Below are positions 1-7,112 of a DNA stretch of 10,583 bases, in pieces. The stretch covers positions 1 through 10,583 of the forward strand of contig JAODBP010000306.1 in the NCBI GenBank assembly GCA_025464025.1. The letters are read 5' to 3'. Each line of letters opens with the position of its first letter. Positions within the stretch are counted from its first letter, which is position 1. The stretch is from Actinomycetes bacterium. GTDB lineage: Bacteria > Actinomycetota > Acidimicrobiia > Acidimicrobiales > CADCSY01. Made by a program: the position numbers and the translations under genes. The notes beneath the pieces were generated by a model. It was not told the DNA's origin and searched no databases. It saw nothing but the letters and a program-made list of their open reading frames with translations.

Positions 1-975
1 GCCCGCGTCATCGAGGCGTGCCAGACCGACTTCATGCTCGTCGGCGGTGGCACGCCGCTCGACGACGCCACGGTGAAGCCCCGCACCGACTGCGACATGG
101 GCAACATCCCGTCGTACGTGACCTCGGTGACGGCCATCAAGGGCCCCAACCAGGCCCGGCCCCAGCCGACCCCGGTCGACCAGGTCATGACCGGCCCGTT
201 CTTCCAGATCGCCAAGTACGTCCCGGGCTCCGGCAAGGGCGTGGCCATCGAGATGCACAACGGTCCGGGCGGCCCCGCCACGGGCGCCCGCTACAAGGAC
301 TCGGTCGAGCTGGGTGGCCTGAAGGTCACCAACCTCACGCTCAACCCGTCGACCGGCGTGGACAACTGGCGGCCGTACCTCGAGCAGATGCGCTCGAGCG
401 GGGCGACCATGGTCGGCACCGTCGCCGTGCCCGACTACTCGTCGTTCGTGACCACCATGAAGGACATCGGCTGGGAGCCGGACGCGCTCATCGTCCTCGG
501 CGCCGGCTACGAGGGGGCGACCATCGCTGCCGCCAAGTCCGCGCCGTTCCCGAAGAACAGCTGGGCCATGGCCAACACGTACCCGTTCGAGCTGGCCAAG
601 GACAACCCGGCCACCCAGCAGCTGCTCGACCTGCTCCACGGCGTGGCGCCCGAGGCCAAGCCGGCCGCCTTCCACGTGCGGTCGCTGTCGGCCTTCCTGC
701 TGTGGGCCACGTCGGTGAAGGCGTGCGGCTCCGAGGTCACCACCAAGTGCGTGATCGACAAGGCCATCGCGCACACCGACTGGACCGGTGGCGGCCTCCA
801 CCCGGCCAACGCCGTCGGTCCGGACGCCGAGATGTCGCCGTGCTTCGCGCTGATGAAGATCACGCCCGACGGCTTCGTCTACGACAAGAAGGCCACCGCC
901 CCGACCGAGGGCATCTACAACTGCGATCCCAAGAACGTCCCGAAGCTCACCAAGAGCTACGACGACGTCAAGTAG
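1..975 (+). CDS. Branched-chain amino acid-type ABC transporter substrate-binding protein (5' partial)
   Basis: The reading frame is open from the first base and ends at TAG, giving 324 residues of a protein that starts upstream of the window. The fold looks like the type I periplasmic-binding (LivK-like) family. Supporting segments are an early strand ending in FMLVGGGTPLDD, a mid-protein MVGTVAVPDYSSFVTTMKDIGW helix-strand unit, and a late GGGLHPANAVGPDAEMSPC region. Proteins of this family capture amino acids, amides or small carboxylates outside the membrane and hand them to LivHMGF-type permeases. The signal peptide or lipobox would lie upstream and cannot be checked. Several cysteines (KACGSE, TKCVID, SPCFAL, YNCDP) could form disulfides, as expected for an exported protein. 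No permease or ATPase gene follows, so the transporter partners are upstream or elsewhere. The ligand cannot be inferred. Confidence 0.85.
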   Translation, partial: ARVIEACQTDFMLVGGGTPLDDATVKPRTDCDMGNIPSYVTSVTAIKGPNQARPQPTPVDQVMTGPFFQIAKYVPGSGKGVAIEMHNGPGGPATGARYKDSVELGGLKVTNLTLNPSTGVDNWRPYLEQMRSSGATMVGTVAVPDYSSFVTTMKDIGWEPDALIVLGAGYEGATIAAAKSAPFPKNSWAMANTYPFELAKDNPATQQLLDLLHGVAPEAKPAAFHVRSLSAFLLWATSVKACGSEVTTKCVIDKAIAHTDWTGGGLHPANAVGPDAEMSPCFALMKITPDGFVYDKKATAPTEGIYNCDPKNVPKLTKSYDDVK

Positions 976-980
976 CCCTT

Positions 981-1026
981 GACGCGACGAGGCCCGGCTC
1001 CCCAGGGGCCGGGCCTCGTTCGCGTC
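981..1026. terminator. Bidirectional hairpin terminator between convergent genes
   Basis: An 11-bp perfect stem pairs 988-998 (CGAGGCCCGGC) with 1008-1018 around a 9-nt loop. It continues as a further 7-bp stem, 981-987 (GACGCGA) with 1020-1026 (TCGCGTC), interrupted only by an unpaired T at 1019. The hairpin lies between the stop of the substrate-binding protein (973-975, +) and the stop of the thiolase (1037-1039, -), so it can serve both. There is no long U tract, which is common for terminators in high-GC actinobacteria. Confidence 0.85.
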
Positions 1027-1036
1027 TCGGGTCGGT

Positions 1037-2224
1037 CTACAGCGTGCGGAAGATGGCGGCGTCGCCCTGCCCGCCACCGCCGCAGAGGGCGGCGGCGCCG
1101 GTGCCACCGCCGCGGCGCTTCAGCTCGAGCATGAGGTGCAGGGCCACGCGGGTGCCGGACATGCCGACCGGGTGGCCGAGGGCGATGGCCCCGCCGTTGA
1201 CGTTGACGATCTCGTCGCTCACGCCGAGGTCGTGCATCGAGGCCAGCCCGACGGCGGCGAACGCCTCGTTGAACTCGATGAGGTCGAGGTCGCCGACCTG
1301 GAGGCCGGCCCGGTCGAGGGCCTGCTTGGTGGCGACCGACGGCTTCGTCAGCAGGGACGGGTCGGGGCCGGCGATCATCCCGTACGACACCAGCTCGGCG
1401 AGGGGCTGGGTGCCGAGCTCCTCGGCCTTGGCCTTCGACATGACGATGACGGCGGCCGCGCCGTCGGAGATCTGGCTGGCGTTGCCTGCCGTGATCGTGC
1501 CTTCCTTGGCGAAAGCGGCCCGCAGGCTCGACAGGCTCTCGGCCGTGGTGCCCGGGCGCACGCCCTCGTCCTCCTCGACGAGGATCGGGTCGCCCTTGCG
1601 CTGGGGGATCGCCACGGGGGTGATCTCCTCGGCGAAGCGACCCTCCTTCATGGCCGCCGCGGCCCGCTCGTGCGACTTGGCTGCCGCCGTGTCCTGGCCC
1701 TCGCGGGTGATGAGCTCGGCCCAGTCGCTCATGTAGTTCTCGACGCTGGCACCCATGGCGCACTGGTCGAACGTGCAGGTGAGGGCGTCGTGCATCATCG
1801 AGTCGACGAGGGTGCCATCGCCCAGCTTGATCCCCGACCGCAGTCCGGAGACGAAGTGGGGGGCGTTCGTCATCGACTCCATGCCGCCGGCCACCACGAT
1901 GTCGGCGTAGCCGCTCTGGATGAGCTGGTCGGCGAGCAGGATCGTGTTCAGCCCGGAGAGGCAGACCTTGTTGATGGTCGCCGAGGCCACCTCCATGCCG
2001 ATGCCGGCGTTGACGGCCGCGGCCCGAGCGTTCTGCTGGCCCTGGCCGGCCTGGATGACCTGGCCCATGTACACGTAGTCGATCTGGTCGGGCCGCACGC
2101 CGGCCCGCTCCATGGCCGCCTTGATGGCGATGCCTCCGAGGTCGGCGGCGGACATCGACGCCAGCGCCCCGGAGAGCTTCCCGATGGGGGTACGTGCCCC
2201 CGCGACGATCACCGAACCGGGCAT
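1037..2224 (-). CDS. Acetyl-CoA acetyltransferase (thiolase, biosynthetic type)
   Basis: A complete 395-aa thiolase, the usual length for the family. It condenses two acetyl-CoA to acetoacetyl-CoA, or cleaves the latter, in the cytoplasm. The N-terminus has VIVAGARTPIGK. The acyl-accepting cysteine is C88 in NKVCLSGLN, followed by VVAGGMESM. The NEAFAAV motif is present. H351 lies in GHPVGMSGTR and the second catalytic cysteine C381 in LCGGGGQG. All catalytic residues are therefore present; family members more often have GHPIGASG, so the Met is a small variation. The ATG has a good ribosome site, GGGAGG at 2231-2236, six bases upstream. It converges on the substrate-binding protein and lies 79 bp downstream of the FilP-like gene on the same strand. 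With ccr, mce and the carboxylase nearby, a role in making acetoacetyl-CoA for the ethylmalonyl-CoA route is likely. A degradative 3-ketoacyl-CoA thiolase is not excluded. Confidence 0.93.
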   Translation of the reverse strand: MPGSVIVAGARTPIGKLSGALASMSAADLGGIAIKAAMERAGVRPDQIDYVYMGQVIQAGQGQQNARAAAVNAGIGMEVASATINKVCLSGLNTILLADQLIQSGYADIVVAGGMESMTNAPHFVSGLRSGIKLGDGTLVDSMMHDALTCTFDQCAMGASVENYMSDWAELITREGQDTAAAKSHERAAAAMKEGRFAEEITPVAIPQRKGDPILVEEDEGVRPGTTAESLSSLRAAFAKEGTITAGNASQISDGAAAVIVMSKAKAEELGTQPLAELVSYGMIAGPDPSLLTKPSVATKQALDRAGLQVGDLDLIEFNEAFAAVGLASMHDLGVSDEIVNVNGGAIALGHPVGMSGTRVALHLMLELKRRGGGTGAAALCGGGGQGDAAIFRTL

Positions 2225-2230
2225 GACGCC

Positions 2231-2289
2231 CCTCCCAATCGCTTGTGTGAGGGGGCCAACTCTAGGAAGCGGCCCCGCCGGCGCACCAA
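2231..2289 (-). promoter_or_regulatory. Candidate promoter and ribosome site of the thiolase gene
   Basis: On the minus strand, TAGAGT (2259-2264) fits the actinobacterial -10 pattern TANNNT. TTGGTG (2284-2289) could be a -35 box with a rather long 19-nt spacer. Transcription would start near 2252 and give a leader of about 28 nt carrying the GGGAGG ribosome site (2231-2236). The -35 candidate overlaps the hairpin that follows the upstream gene, so the assignment is tentative. Cotranscription from the FilP-like gene is the alternative. Confidence 0.3.
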
Positions 2290-2302
2290 ACGGTGACGCC
2301 GG
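2278..2302 (-). terminator. Hairpin directly after the FilP-like gene
   Basis: Reading the minus strand, CCGGCG (2302-2297), a bulged T (2296) and CACC (2295-2292) pair with GGTG (2287-2284) and CGCCGG (2283-2278) around a GTTT loop. That is ten base pairs with one bulge. It begins one base after the stop codon of the coiled-coil gene (2304-2306). No U tract follows. It would separate this gene from the thiolase gene downstream, fully or in part. Confidence 0.5.
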
Positions 2303-2303
2303 G

Positions 2304-3275
<972 letters not shown>

Positions 3276-3337
3276 GTGCGCTCCTCAGCCCTGGTTCTGG
3301 CTGGGTGTTCGGCGTCGGGTCGCGGCCTTCCTGCCAC

Positions 3338-3368
3338 TTGGCGGCGCTCGCCGACGGGCGTTTACGTT
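3338..3368 (+). promoter_or_regulatory. Candidate leaderless promoter of ccr
   Basis: TACGTT (3363-3368) matches TANNNT and ends only six bases before the ccr ATG at 3375. Transcription would therefore begin at or next to the start codon. TTGGCG (3338-3343) is a possible -35 box at 19 nt spacing. No ribosome site precedes the ATG, which agrees with a leaderless transcript. Confidence 0.45.
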
Positions 3369-3374
3369 CTGCGC

Positions 3375-4715
3375 ATGCGTCAGATCCTCGAGGCCATCCA
3401 GTCGGGCGCCAGCGGCGATGAGATCGGGGCCCTGCCCCTGCCGGAGTCGTACCGGGCCGCCTTGGTCCGTCGCGACGAGGTCGGCATGTTCGAGGGGCTC
3501 GAGTCCGGCGACAAGGACCCCCGGAAGTCGCTCCACGTCGAAGACGTGGCCCTCCCCGAGCTCGCCCCCGACGAGGCCTACGTCGCGGTGATGGCCAGCT
3601 CGATCAACTTCAACACGGTGTGGACCTCGATCTTCGAGCCGCTGCCCACGTTCGGGTTCCTCGACCGGCTCGGCAAGGAGTCGGCGTGGGGTGCCCGACA
3701 CGCCCTGCCGTACCACGTCGTCGGCTCCGACGGCTCGGGCGTCGTGCTCAAGGTCGGTTCGGCCGTGCGCAACTGGAAGCCGGGCGACAAGGTCGTGCTC
3801 CACTGCAACCACGTCGACGACCAGGACCCCGGGGCCCACGACGACTCGATGCTCGCCGCCAACCAGCGGATCTGGGGCTTCGAGACGAACTTCGGCGGCC
3901 TCGCCGACATCACGGTCGTGAAGGCCAACCAGCTCATGCCCAAGCCGGCCCACCTCACCTGGGAGGAGGCCGCCGTCAACGCCCTGTGCAACTCGACGTC
4001 GTACCGGATGCTCGTGTCGCGCAACGGGGCCAGCATGAAGCAGGGTGACTCGGTCTTCATCTGGGGTGCGTCCGGCGGCCTCGGCGGCTACGCCTGCCAG
4101 TACGTGCTCAACGGCGGCGGGACCCCCGTGGGGGTCGTGTCCTCACCCGAGAAGGTGGCGCTCCTGCACGAGCTCGGCGTCGAGGCCGTGCTCGACCGCA
4201 GGGAGAAGGGCTACCGCTTCTGGTCCGACGAGACCACCCAGGACGAGTCGGAGTGGCGCCGCCTCGGCAAGGACGTCCGAGGGCTCATCGGCGAGGACCC
4301 GACGATCGTGTTCGAGCACCCCGGCCGCCAGACCATGGGTGCGTCGGTGTTCATCGCCGCCCGCGGCGGCACGATCGTCACCTGCGCGGCGACGTCGGGC
4401 TTCATGATCGAGTACGACAACCGCCACCTCTGGATGAAGCTCAAGAGCATCAAGTCCAGCCACTTCGCCAACTACCGCGAGGCGTGGGACGCCAACAAGC
4501 TCATCTGCCAGGGGAAGATCCAGCCCATCCTCTCTGCGGTGCACACCCTCGCCGACGTCGGCGAGGCCGCCTACCAGGTCCACAAGAACCTGCACGAGGG
4601 CAAGATCGGCGTGCTCTGCCTGGCGCCCGAGGAGGGGCTGGGGATCGACGATCCCGAGTTCCGTGCCAAGGTGGGCGAGGACAAGATCACCCTCTTCAGA
4701 AGGCACGGTGCCTAG
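3375..4715 (+). CDS. ccr: Crotonyl-CoA carboxylase/reductase
   Basis: The 446-aa product has the full length and sequence signature of Ccr, a medium-chain dehydrogenase/reductase. Ccr uses NADPH and CO2 to turn crotonyl-CoA into (2S)-ethylmalonyl-CoA, the key step of the ethylmalonyl-CoA pathway and a source of polyketide extender units. The N-terminus LPLPESYRAALVRRDEV is typical. The NADPH site is GASGGLGGYACQ (231-242). The four residues described as the CO2 pocket of the Kitasatospora enzyme (Asn81, Phe170, Glu171, His365) correspond here to N80, F169, E170 and H363. Carboxylating activity, not plain enoyl reduction, is thus expected. The frame is open far upstream, but family similarity begins at MRQILEAIQSG, and a -10-like TACGTT sits six bases ahead, so ATG 3375 is chosen. 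The stop is followed at once by the mce start, so the two are cotranscribed. Confidence 0.96.
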   Translation: MRQILEAIQSGASGDEIGALPLPESYRAALVRRDEVGMFEGLESGDKDPRKSLHVEDVALPELAPDEAYVAVMASSINFNTVWTSIFEPLPTFGFLDRLGKESAWGARHALPYHVVGSDGSGVVLKVGSAVRNWKPGDKVVLHCNHVDDQDPGAHDDSMLAANQRIWGFETNFGGLADITVVKANQLMPKPAHLTWEEAAVNALCNSTSYRMLVSRNGASMKQGDSVFIWGASGGLGGYACQYVLNGGGTPVGVVSSPEKVALLHELGVEAVLDRREKGYRFWSDETTQDESEWRRLGKDVRGLIGEDPTIVFEHPGRQTMGASVFIAARGGTIVTCAATSGFMIEYDNRHLWMKLKSIKSSHFANYREAWDANKLICQGKIQPILSAVHTLADVGEAAYQVHKNLHEGKIGVLCLAPEEGLGIDDPEFRAKVGEDKITLFRRHGA

Positions 4716-5165
4716 ATGTCGTTCGTGAACCAGCAGCACGGCGAGAACGCCCAGGGGCACGGCGGCCTCCTGACCGAGATCGATCACGTGGCCATCGCCG
4801 TGCACGACCTCGACGGCGCCATCGACTGGTACCGGGAGGCGTTCGGCGCCACCGTGGCCCACCGCGAGAAGGTCGAGAGCGACGGTGTCGAGGAGGCCCT
4901 CCTCCAGGTGGCCGAGTCCTACGTCCAGCTCCTCACGCCCACCCGCGACGACTCGCCGGTGGCCAAGTACCTCGAGAAGCGGGGCGAGGGCATCCACCAC
5001 ATCGGCTACCGCGTCGACGACTGCGGCAAGGCGCTCGACGCCATCAAGGCCATGGGCGGCAAGGTCCTCGACGAGGCGCCTCGCCCGGGCTCGCGCGGCA
5101 CCACCGTCGCCTTCGTGCACCCCAAGACGAGCTTCGGCACCCTCATCGAGCTCGTCCAGGAGTGA
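4716..5165 (+). CDS. mce: Methylmalonyl-CoA/ethylmalonyl-CoA epimerase
   Basis: A 149-aa vicinal-oxygen-chelate protein, the usual size for this epimerase. It interconverts the 2S and 2R forms of methylmalonyl-CoA and, in the ethylmalonyl-CoA pathway, ethylmalonyl-CoA. Two glyoxalase-like modules are seen, beginning at LTEIDHVAIAV and GIHHIGYRVDD. Expected metal ligands by family comparison are H24, Q71 (YVQLLTP), H95 and E145 (LIELVQE). The segment FVHPKTSFGTLIEL closely matches known epimerases. The ATG directly abuts the ccr TAG in the same frame. A purine-rich AGAAGG lies about 12 bases upstream, so translation probably depends partly on ribosomes finishing ccr. The first 18 residues, rich in Gln, Asn and His, are an unusual lead-in before the conserved fold. 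The Ccr product is a direct substrate for this enzyme. Confidence 0.94.
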   Translation: MSFVNQQHGENAQGHGGLLTEIDHVAIAVHDLDGAIDWYREAFGATVAHREKVESDGVEEALLQVAESYVQLLTPTRDDSPVAKYLEKRGEGIHHIGYRVDDCGKALDAIKAMGGKVLDEAPRPGSRGTTVAFVHPKTSFGTLIELVQE

Positions 5166-6235
5166 CCTGGGCCTCCCCGGGCTTCGTCGACCACCACACC
5201 CACCTGCTCACGGTGTCGGTGGGGCGGATGCCGGCGTGCTGCTCGGGGACGACGTCGGAGGAGATCGCGGCGTGGCACCGGCTGGTGCTGTCGCGGTGGT
5301 CGACACCGATGGACCAGCCGGCCGAGCCGCTGCCGATCCACGACGGCACCCGCGGCGCCCTCGAGCGAGGGCTGCACCGGGCTCGGGAGCTGGGGCTGGT
5401 CCAGGTGACCGAGGCGGGGATGGAGGATTGGGGCTACCTCGAGGCCCTGCTCCAGATCCGGGCTCGGTTGGGGGAGCTGCCGGTGCGCCTGCGGATCCTG
5501 GTGGCCAGCGGCATCGCCGACGTGAAGCGGATGGCCCGGACCGGCGACCCGTGGCTCGAGCTCGAGGGCGTGAAGTTCTACGCCGACGGCTGGATCGGCC
5601 CCCGGACCGCCGCGCTCGAGCAGGCCTACGACGACGACACCGACGCCGAGCGCGGGGTCCTCTTCCTCGATGCCGACACGCTCGCCCGGCGGATGGACCC
5701 GTTCGCCGAGGAGGGCTGGACGGTCGCCACCCACGCCATCGGCGACCGGGCCATCTCGACCGTCCTCGACGCCTACGAGAAGGTCTACGGCAGCGACTGC
5801 GCGGCGGCGGCGCCCCGCATCGAGCACGCCCAGGTGCTCACCGACGAGCTGGTCCGGCGCATGGCCTCGCTCGGCGTCGTGGCCTGCATCCAGCCTGGCT
5901 TCGCCGTGTCCGACGCGGCCGACGCCCGCCGAGCCCTGGGCTCGCGCTCGGAGGACGCCTACCGCTGGCAGTCGCTGCTCGATGCCGGCGTGCCCGTCCT
6001 CACCGGCTCCGACCACCCGGTCGAGTCGCTCGACCCGCGGGTCGGCCTCCACCGGCTGGTCACCGGCTCGTTCGAGGACGGCCGTTCGACCGGGGCGCCC
6101 ACGCTCCCGCTCGACGTCGCCCTCGGCCTCATGACCGACGCGTCCGCCGGCACGACCCTGCTCTCGGAGGACCCTCACGGCCGGGAGGACGAGCTCCTGA
6201 AGCTCGACGTCGAGGACGCCCAGCCGATCGGCTGA
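5162..6235 (+). CDS. YtcJ-like amidohydrolase, barrel only, coupled to mce
   Basis: A 357-aa metal-dependent hydrolase of the amidohydrolase superfamily, closest in motifs to the YtcJ/N-substituted formamide deformylase group. Catalytic elements are visible in order: PGFVDHHTHL with H12 and H14, VTEAGMEDW (E84), GVKFYADGWIGPRTAAL (K138), THAIGDRAI (H191), RIEHAQVL (H222) and TGSDHPVESLDP (D284). The start chosen is GTG 5162, in a GTGA overlap with the mce stop; any later start would lose the HTH metal motif. The frame lacks the N-terminal beta segment of about 50-60 residues that normally precedes PGFVD. It also ends soon after the barrel, without the usual G-x-ADLVVLD strand, whereas YtcJ proteins run to about 540 aa. 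The substrate is unknown. The tight coupling suggests expression with ccr and mce, but no role in acyl-CoA metabolism can be stated. Confidence 0.85.
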   Translation: MTWASPGFVDHHTHLLTVSVGRMPACCSGTTSEEIAAWHRLVLSRWSTPMDQPAEPLPIHDGTRGALERGLHRARELGLVQVTEAGMEDWGYLEALLQIRARLGELPVRLRILVASGIADVKRMARTGDPWLELEGVKFYADGWIGPRTAALEQAYDDDTDAERGVLFLDADTLARRMDPFAEEGWTVATHAIGDRAISTVLDAYEKVYGSDCAAAAPRIEHAQVLTDELVRRMASLGVVACIQPGFAVSDAADARRALGSRSEDAYRWQSLLDAGVPVLTGSDHPVESLDPRVGLHRLVTGSFEDGRSTGAPTLPLDVALGLMTDASAGTTLLSEDPHGREDELLKLDVEDAQPIG

Positions 6236-6238
6236 GCG
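6217..6238. terminator. Candidate hairpin between convergent stop codons
   Basis: The perfect 14-base palindrome CAGCCGATCGGCTG (6221-6234) can fold as a 5-bp stem with a GATC loop. After one C/A mismatch, CGC (6217-6219) and GCG (6236-6238) extend it. It overlaps the stop of the amidohydrolase gene (6233-6235) and lies just beyond the stop of the minus-strand gene (6241-6243). It could end transcription from both sides, or could be a protein site. There is no U tract. Confidence 0.35.
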
Positions 6239-6240
6239 CC

Positions 6241-6741
6241 CTACACCTGCTTGACGAGCTTGCCGTCGCCGTCGAACTGGAGGGTGCAGGCCTGGTCGAG
6301 GCCGAGCACCTGCATGAACCGGCCGAGGGCCAGGTACTTCCCGACGACGAGGGTGAGGTCGACGATCTCGCCCGGATCGAGGTGCTGGCCGAGACGGGCC
6401 AGGAGGCCGTCGGTGATGCCGGCCGAGTCGGCGCAGAACCGCTCGGCGTACTCGAGGGCCACCCGCTCGGCATCGGTGTAGCCGGGGGTCACGTCCCACT
6501 GCTCGACGCCGGCGAGCAGCGCCTCGTCGTCGCACCAGCGGGGGTTGCGCCAGTCCATGCAGACGCTGCAGCGGTTCATCTTCGCCACCCGCATGCGCAC
6601 CAGCTCGTGGAGCCGGCGGTCGAGGCCGCTCTTCCAGACGGCGCGCTCGAGCTCGTCGACGGCGGCCTGGAACGCGGGCCGGAGGGCCAGCGCCCGCGTG
6701 GTCTCGGGTTCGTCGCCGGGCGGGATCTCGATGCGGGCCAT
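6241..6741 (-). CDS. AhpD/carboxymuconolactone decarboxylase-family CxxC protein
   Basis: A 166-aa, mostly helical protein with the AhpD-core pattern: HELVRMRVAKMNRCSVCMDWR, with E46 and the CxxC pair C58/C61. In alkylhydroperoxidase D the motif is CxxCxxxH, where the Cys pair reduces peroxides with help from the His. Here the His position is R65, so classical AhpD chemistry is uncertain. A second helical part, ending at GKYLALGRFMQVLGLD, matches the C-terminal half of many family members. Its ATG overlaps the stop of the preceding gene by one base (TGATG), a sign of translational coupling. A role in thiol redox or peroxide handling is inferred from family only; a carboxymuconolactone-type decarboxylase role has no pathway support here. 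The gene converges on the amidohydrolase with a 5-bp gap. Confidence 0.82.
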   Translation of the reverse strand: MARIEIPPGDEPETTRALALRPAFQAAVDELERAVWKSGLDRRLHELVRMRVAKMNRCSVCMDWRNPRWCDDEALLAGVEQWDVTPGYTDAERVALEYAERFCADSAGITDGLLARLGQHLDPGEIVDLTLVVGKYLALGRFMQVLGLDQACTLQFDGDGKLVKQV

Positions 6742-7094
6742 CAGCCGTCGAGCCGGACGCAGTCGGAGCCGGGGCCGTCGGCCCGCTGCCGGTGGAGGAT
6801 CGCCTTCTCCGGTCGGAGCGTGACCTGCTCACCGTCGACCGAGCCGGTGCCGTCGACGATGAGGCTGAAGCCGCCGTCCTCGACCGGTGCCCACAGGAGG
6901 CTGATCGCCGACCGCTCGACCACGTTGGCCGCCGATCGCCGGCCCACGCCGGCGACGAGCACGTCGCCCTCGATGGCGACGGTGACCGAGGTGGCGTGCG
7001 GGCGCCCGTCGTCGGACACCGTCAGCAGGTAGGGGTGCGCGCCGAAGCGGGCGACCTCCTCGTGCAAACGGTCCAGCTCCACGCCCACCGACAT
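6741..7094 (-). CDS. Pyridoxamine 5'-phosphate oxidase-like flavin split-barrel protein
   Basis: A small protein of 117 aa with the pattern of the PNPOx-like split barrel: HPYLLTVSDDGRPHATSVTVAIEGD, then RRSAANVVERSAISLLWAP and a GGFSLIVDGTGSVDGEQV strand pair. Members bind FMN or, in actinobacteria, the deazaflavin F420 and catalyse redox reactions; some only bind cofactor. Which cofactor is used cannot be read from this sequence. It is short for the family and ends soon after the last strand. It lies 18 bp after the receptor gene and shares a TGATG overlap with the CxxC-protein gene, so the three are probably one transcript. A TAGGCT -10-like box seven bases before the ATG, with no ribosome site, suggests an additional leaderless start. 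True vitamin B6 oxidase activity is unlikely given the short length. Confidence 0.8.
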   Translation of the reverse strand: MSVGVELDRLHEEVARFGAHPYLLTVSDDGRPHATSVTVAIEGDVLVAGVGRRSAANVVERSAISLLWAPVEDGGFSLIVDGTGSVDGEQVTLRPEKAILHRQRADGPGSDCVRLDG

Positions 7095-7101
7095 GGGCGC
7101 C

Positions 7102-7107
7102 AGCCTA
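7102..7107 (-). promoter_or_regulatory. Candidate -10 box for a leaderless start of the split-barrel gene
   Basis: TAGGCT on the minus strand fits TANNNT and ends seven bases before the ATG at 7094. No purine-rich ribosome site is present in the 18-bp spacer. No clear -35 was found. It would allow the last two genes of the operon to be expressed without the receptor. Confidence 0.35.
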
Positions 7108-7112
7108 CGGTC

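Noticed and set aside
957..1763. 268-aa minus-strand frame over the thiolase gene
   Set aside because: It is a shadow in another frame of the thiolase gene, with Arg-rich low-complexity sequence.
4253..5161. Upstream extension of the amidohydrolase frame to 4253
   Set aside because: It overlaps ccr and mce in another frame and yields Arg/Pro/His-rich sequence with no amidohydrolase motifs; GTG 5162 starts just before the conserved part.
6221..6234. 14-base palindrome as a regulator or recombination site
   Set aside because: It sits on the stop codon between convergent genes and extends as a hairpin, so a terminator is the simpler reading; no second copy was noticed.
5006..6832. 608-aa minus-strand open frame opposite mce, the amidohydrolase and part of the next genes
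   Set aside because: Composition is Arg/Gly/Pro/Ala-rich and it is covered by genes with clear motifs; it is an effect of high GC.
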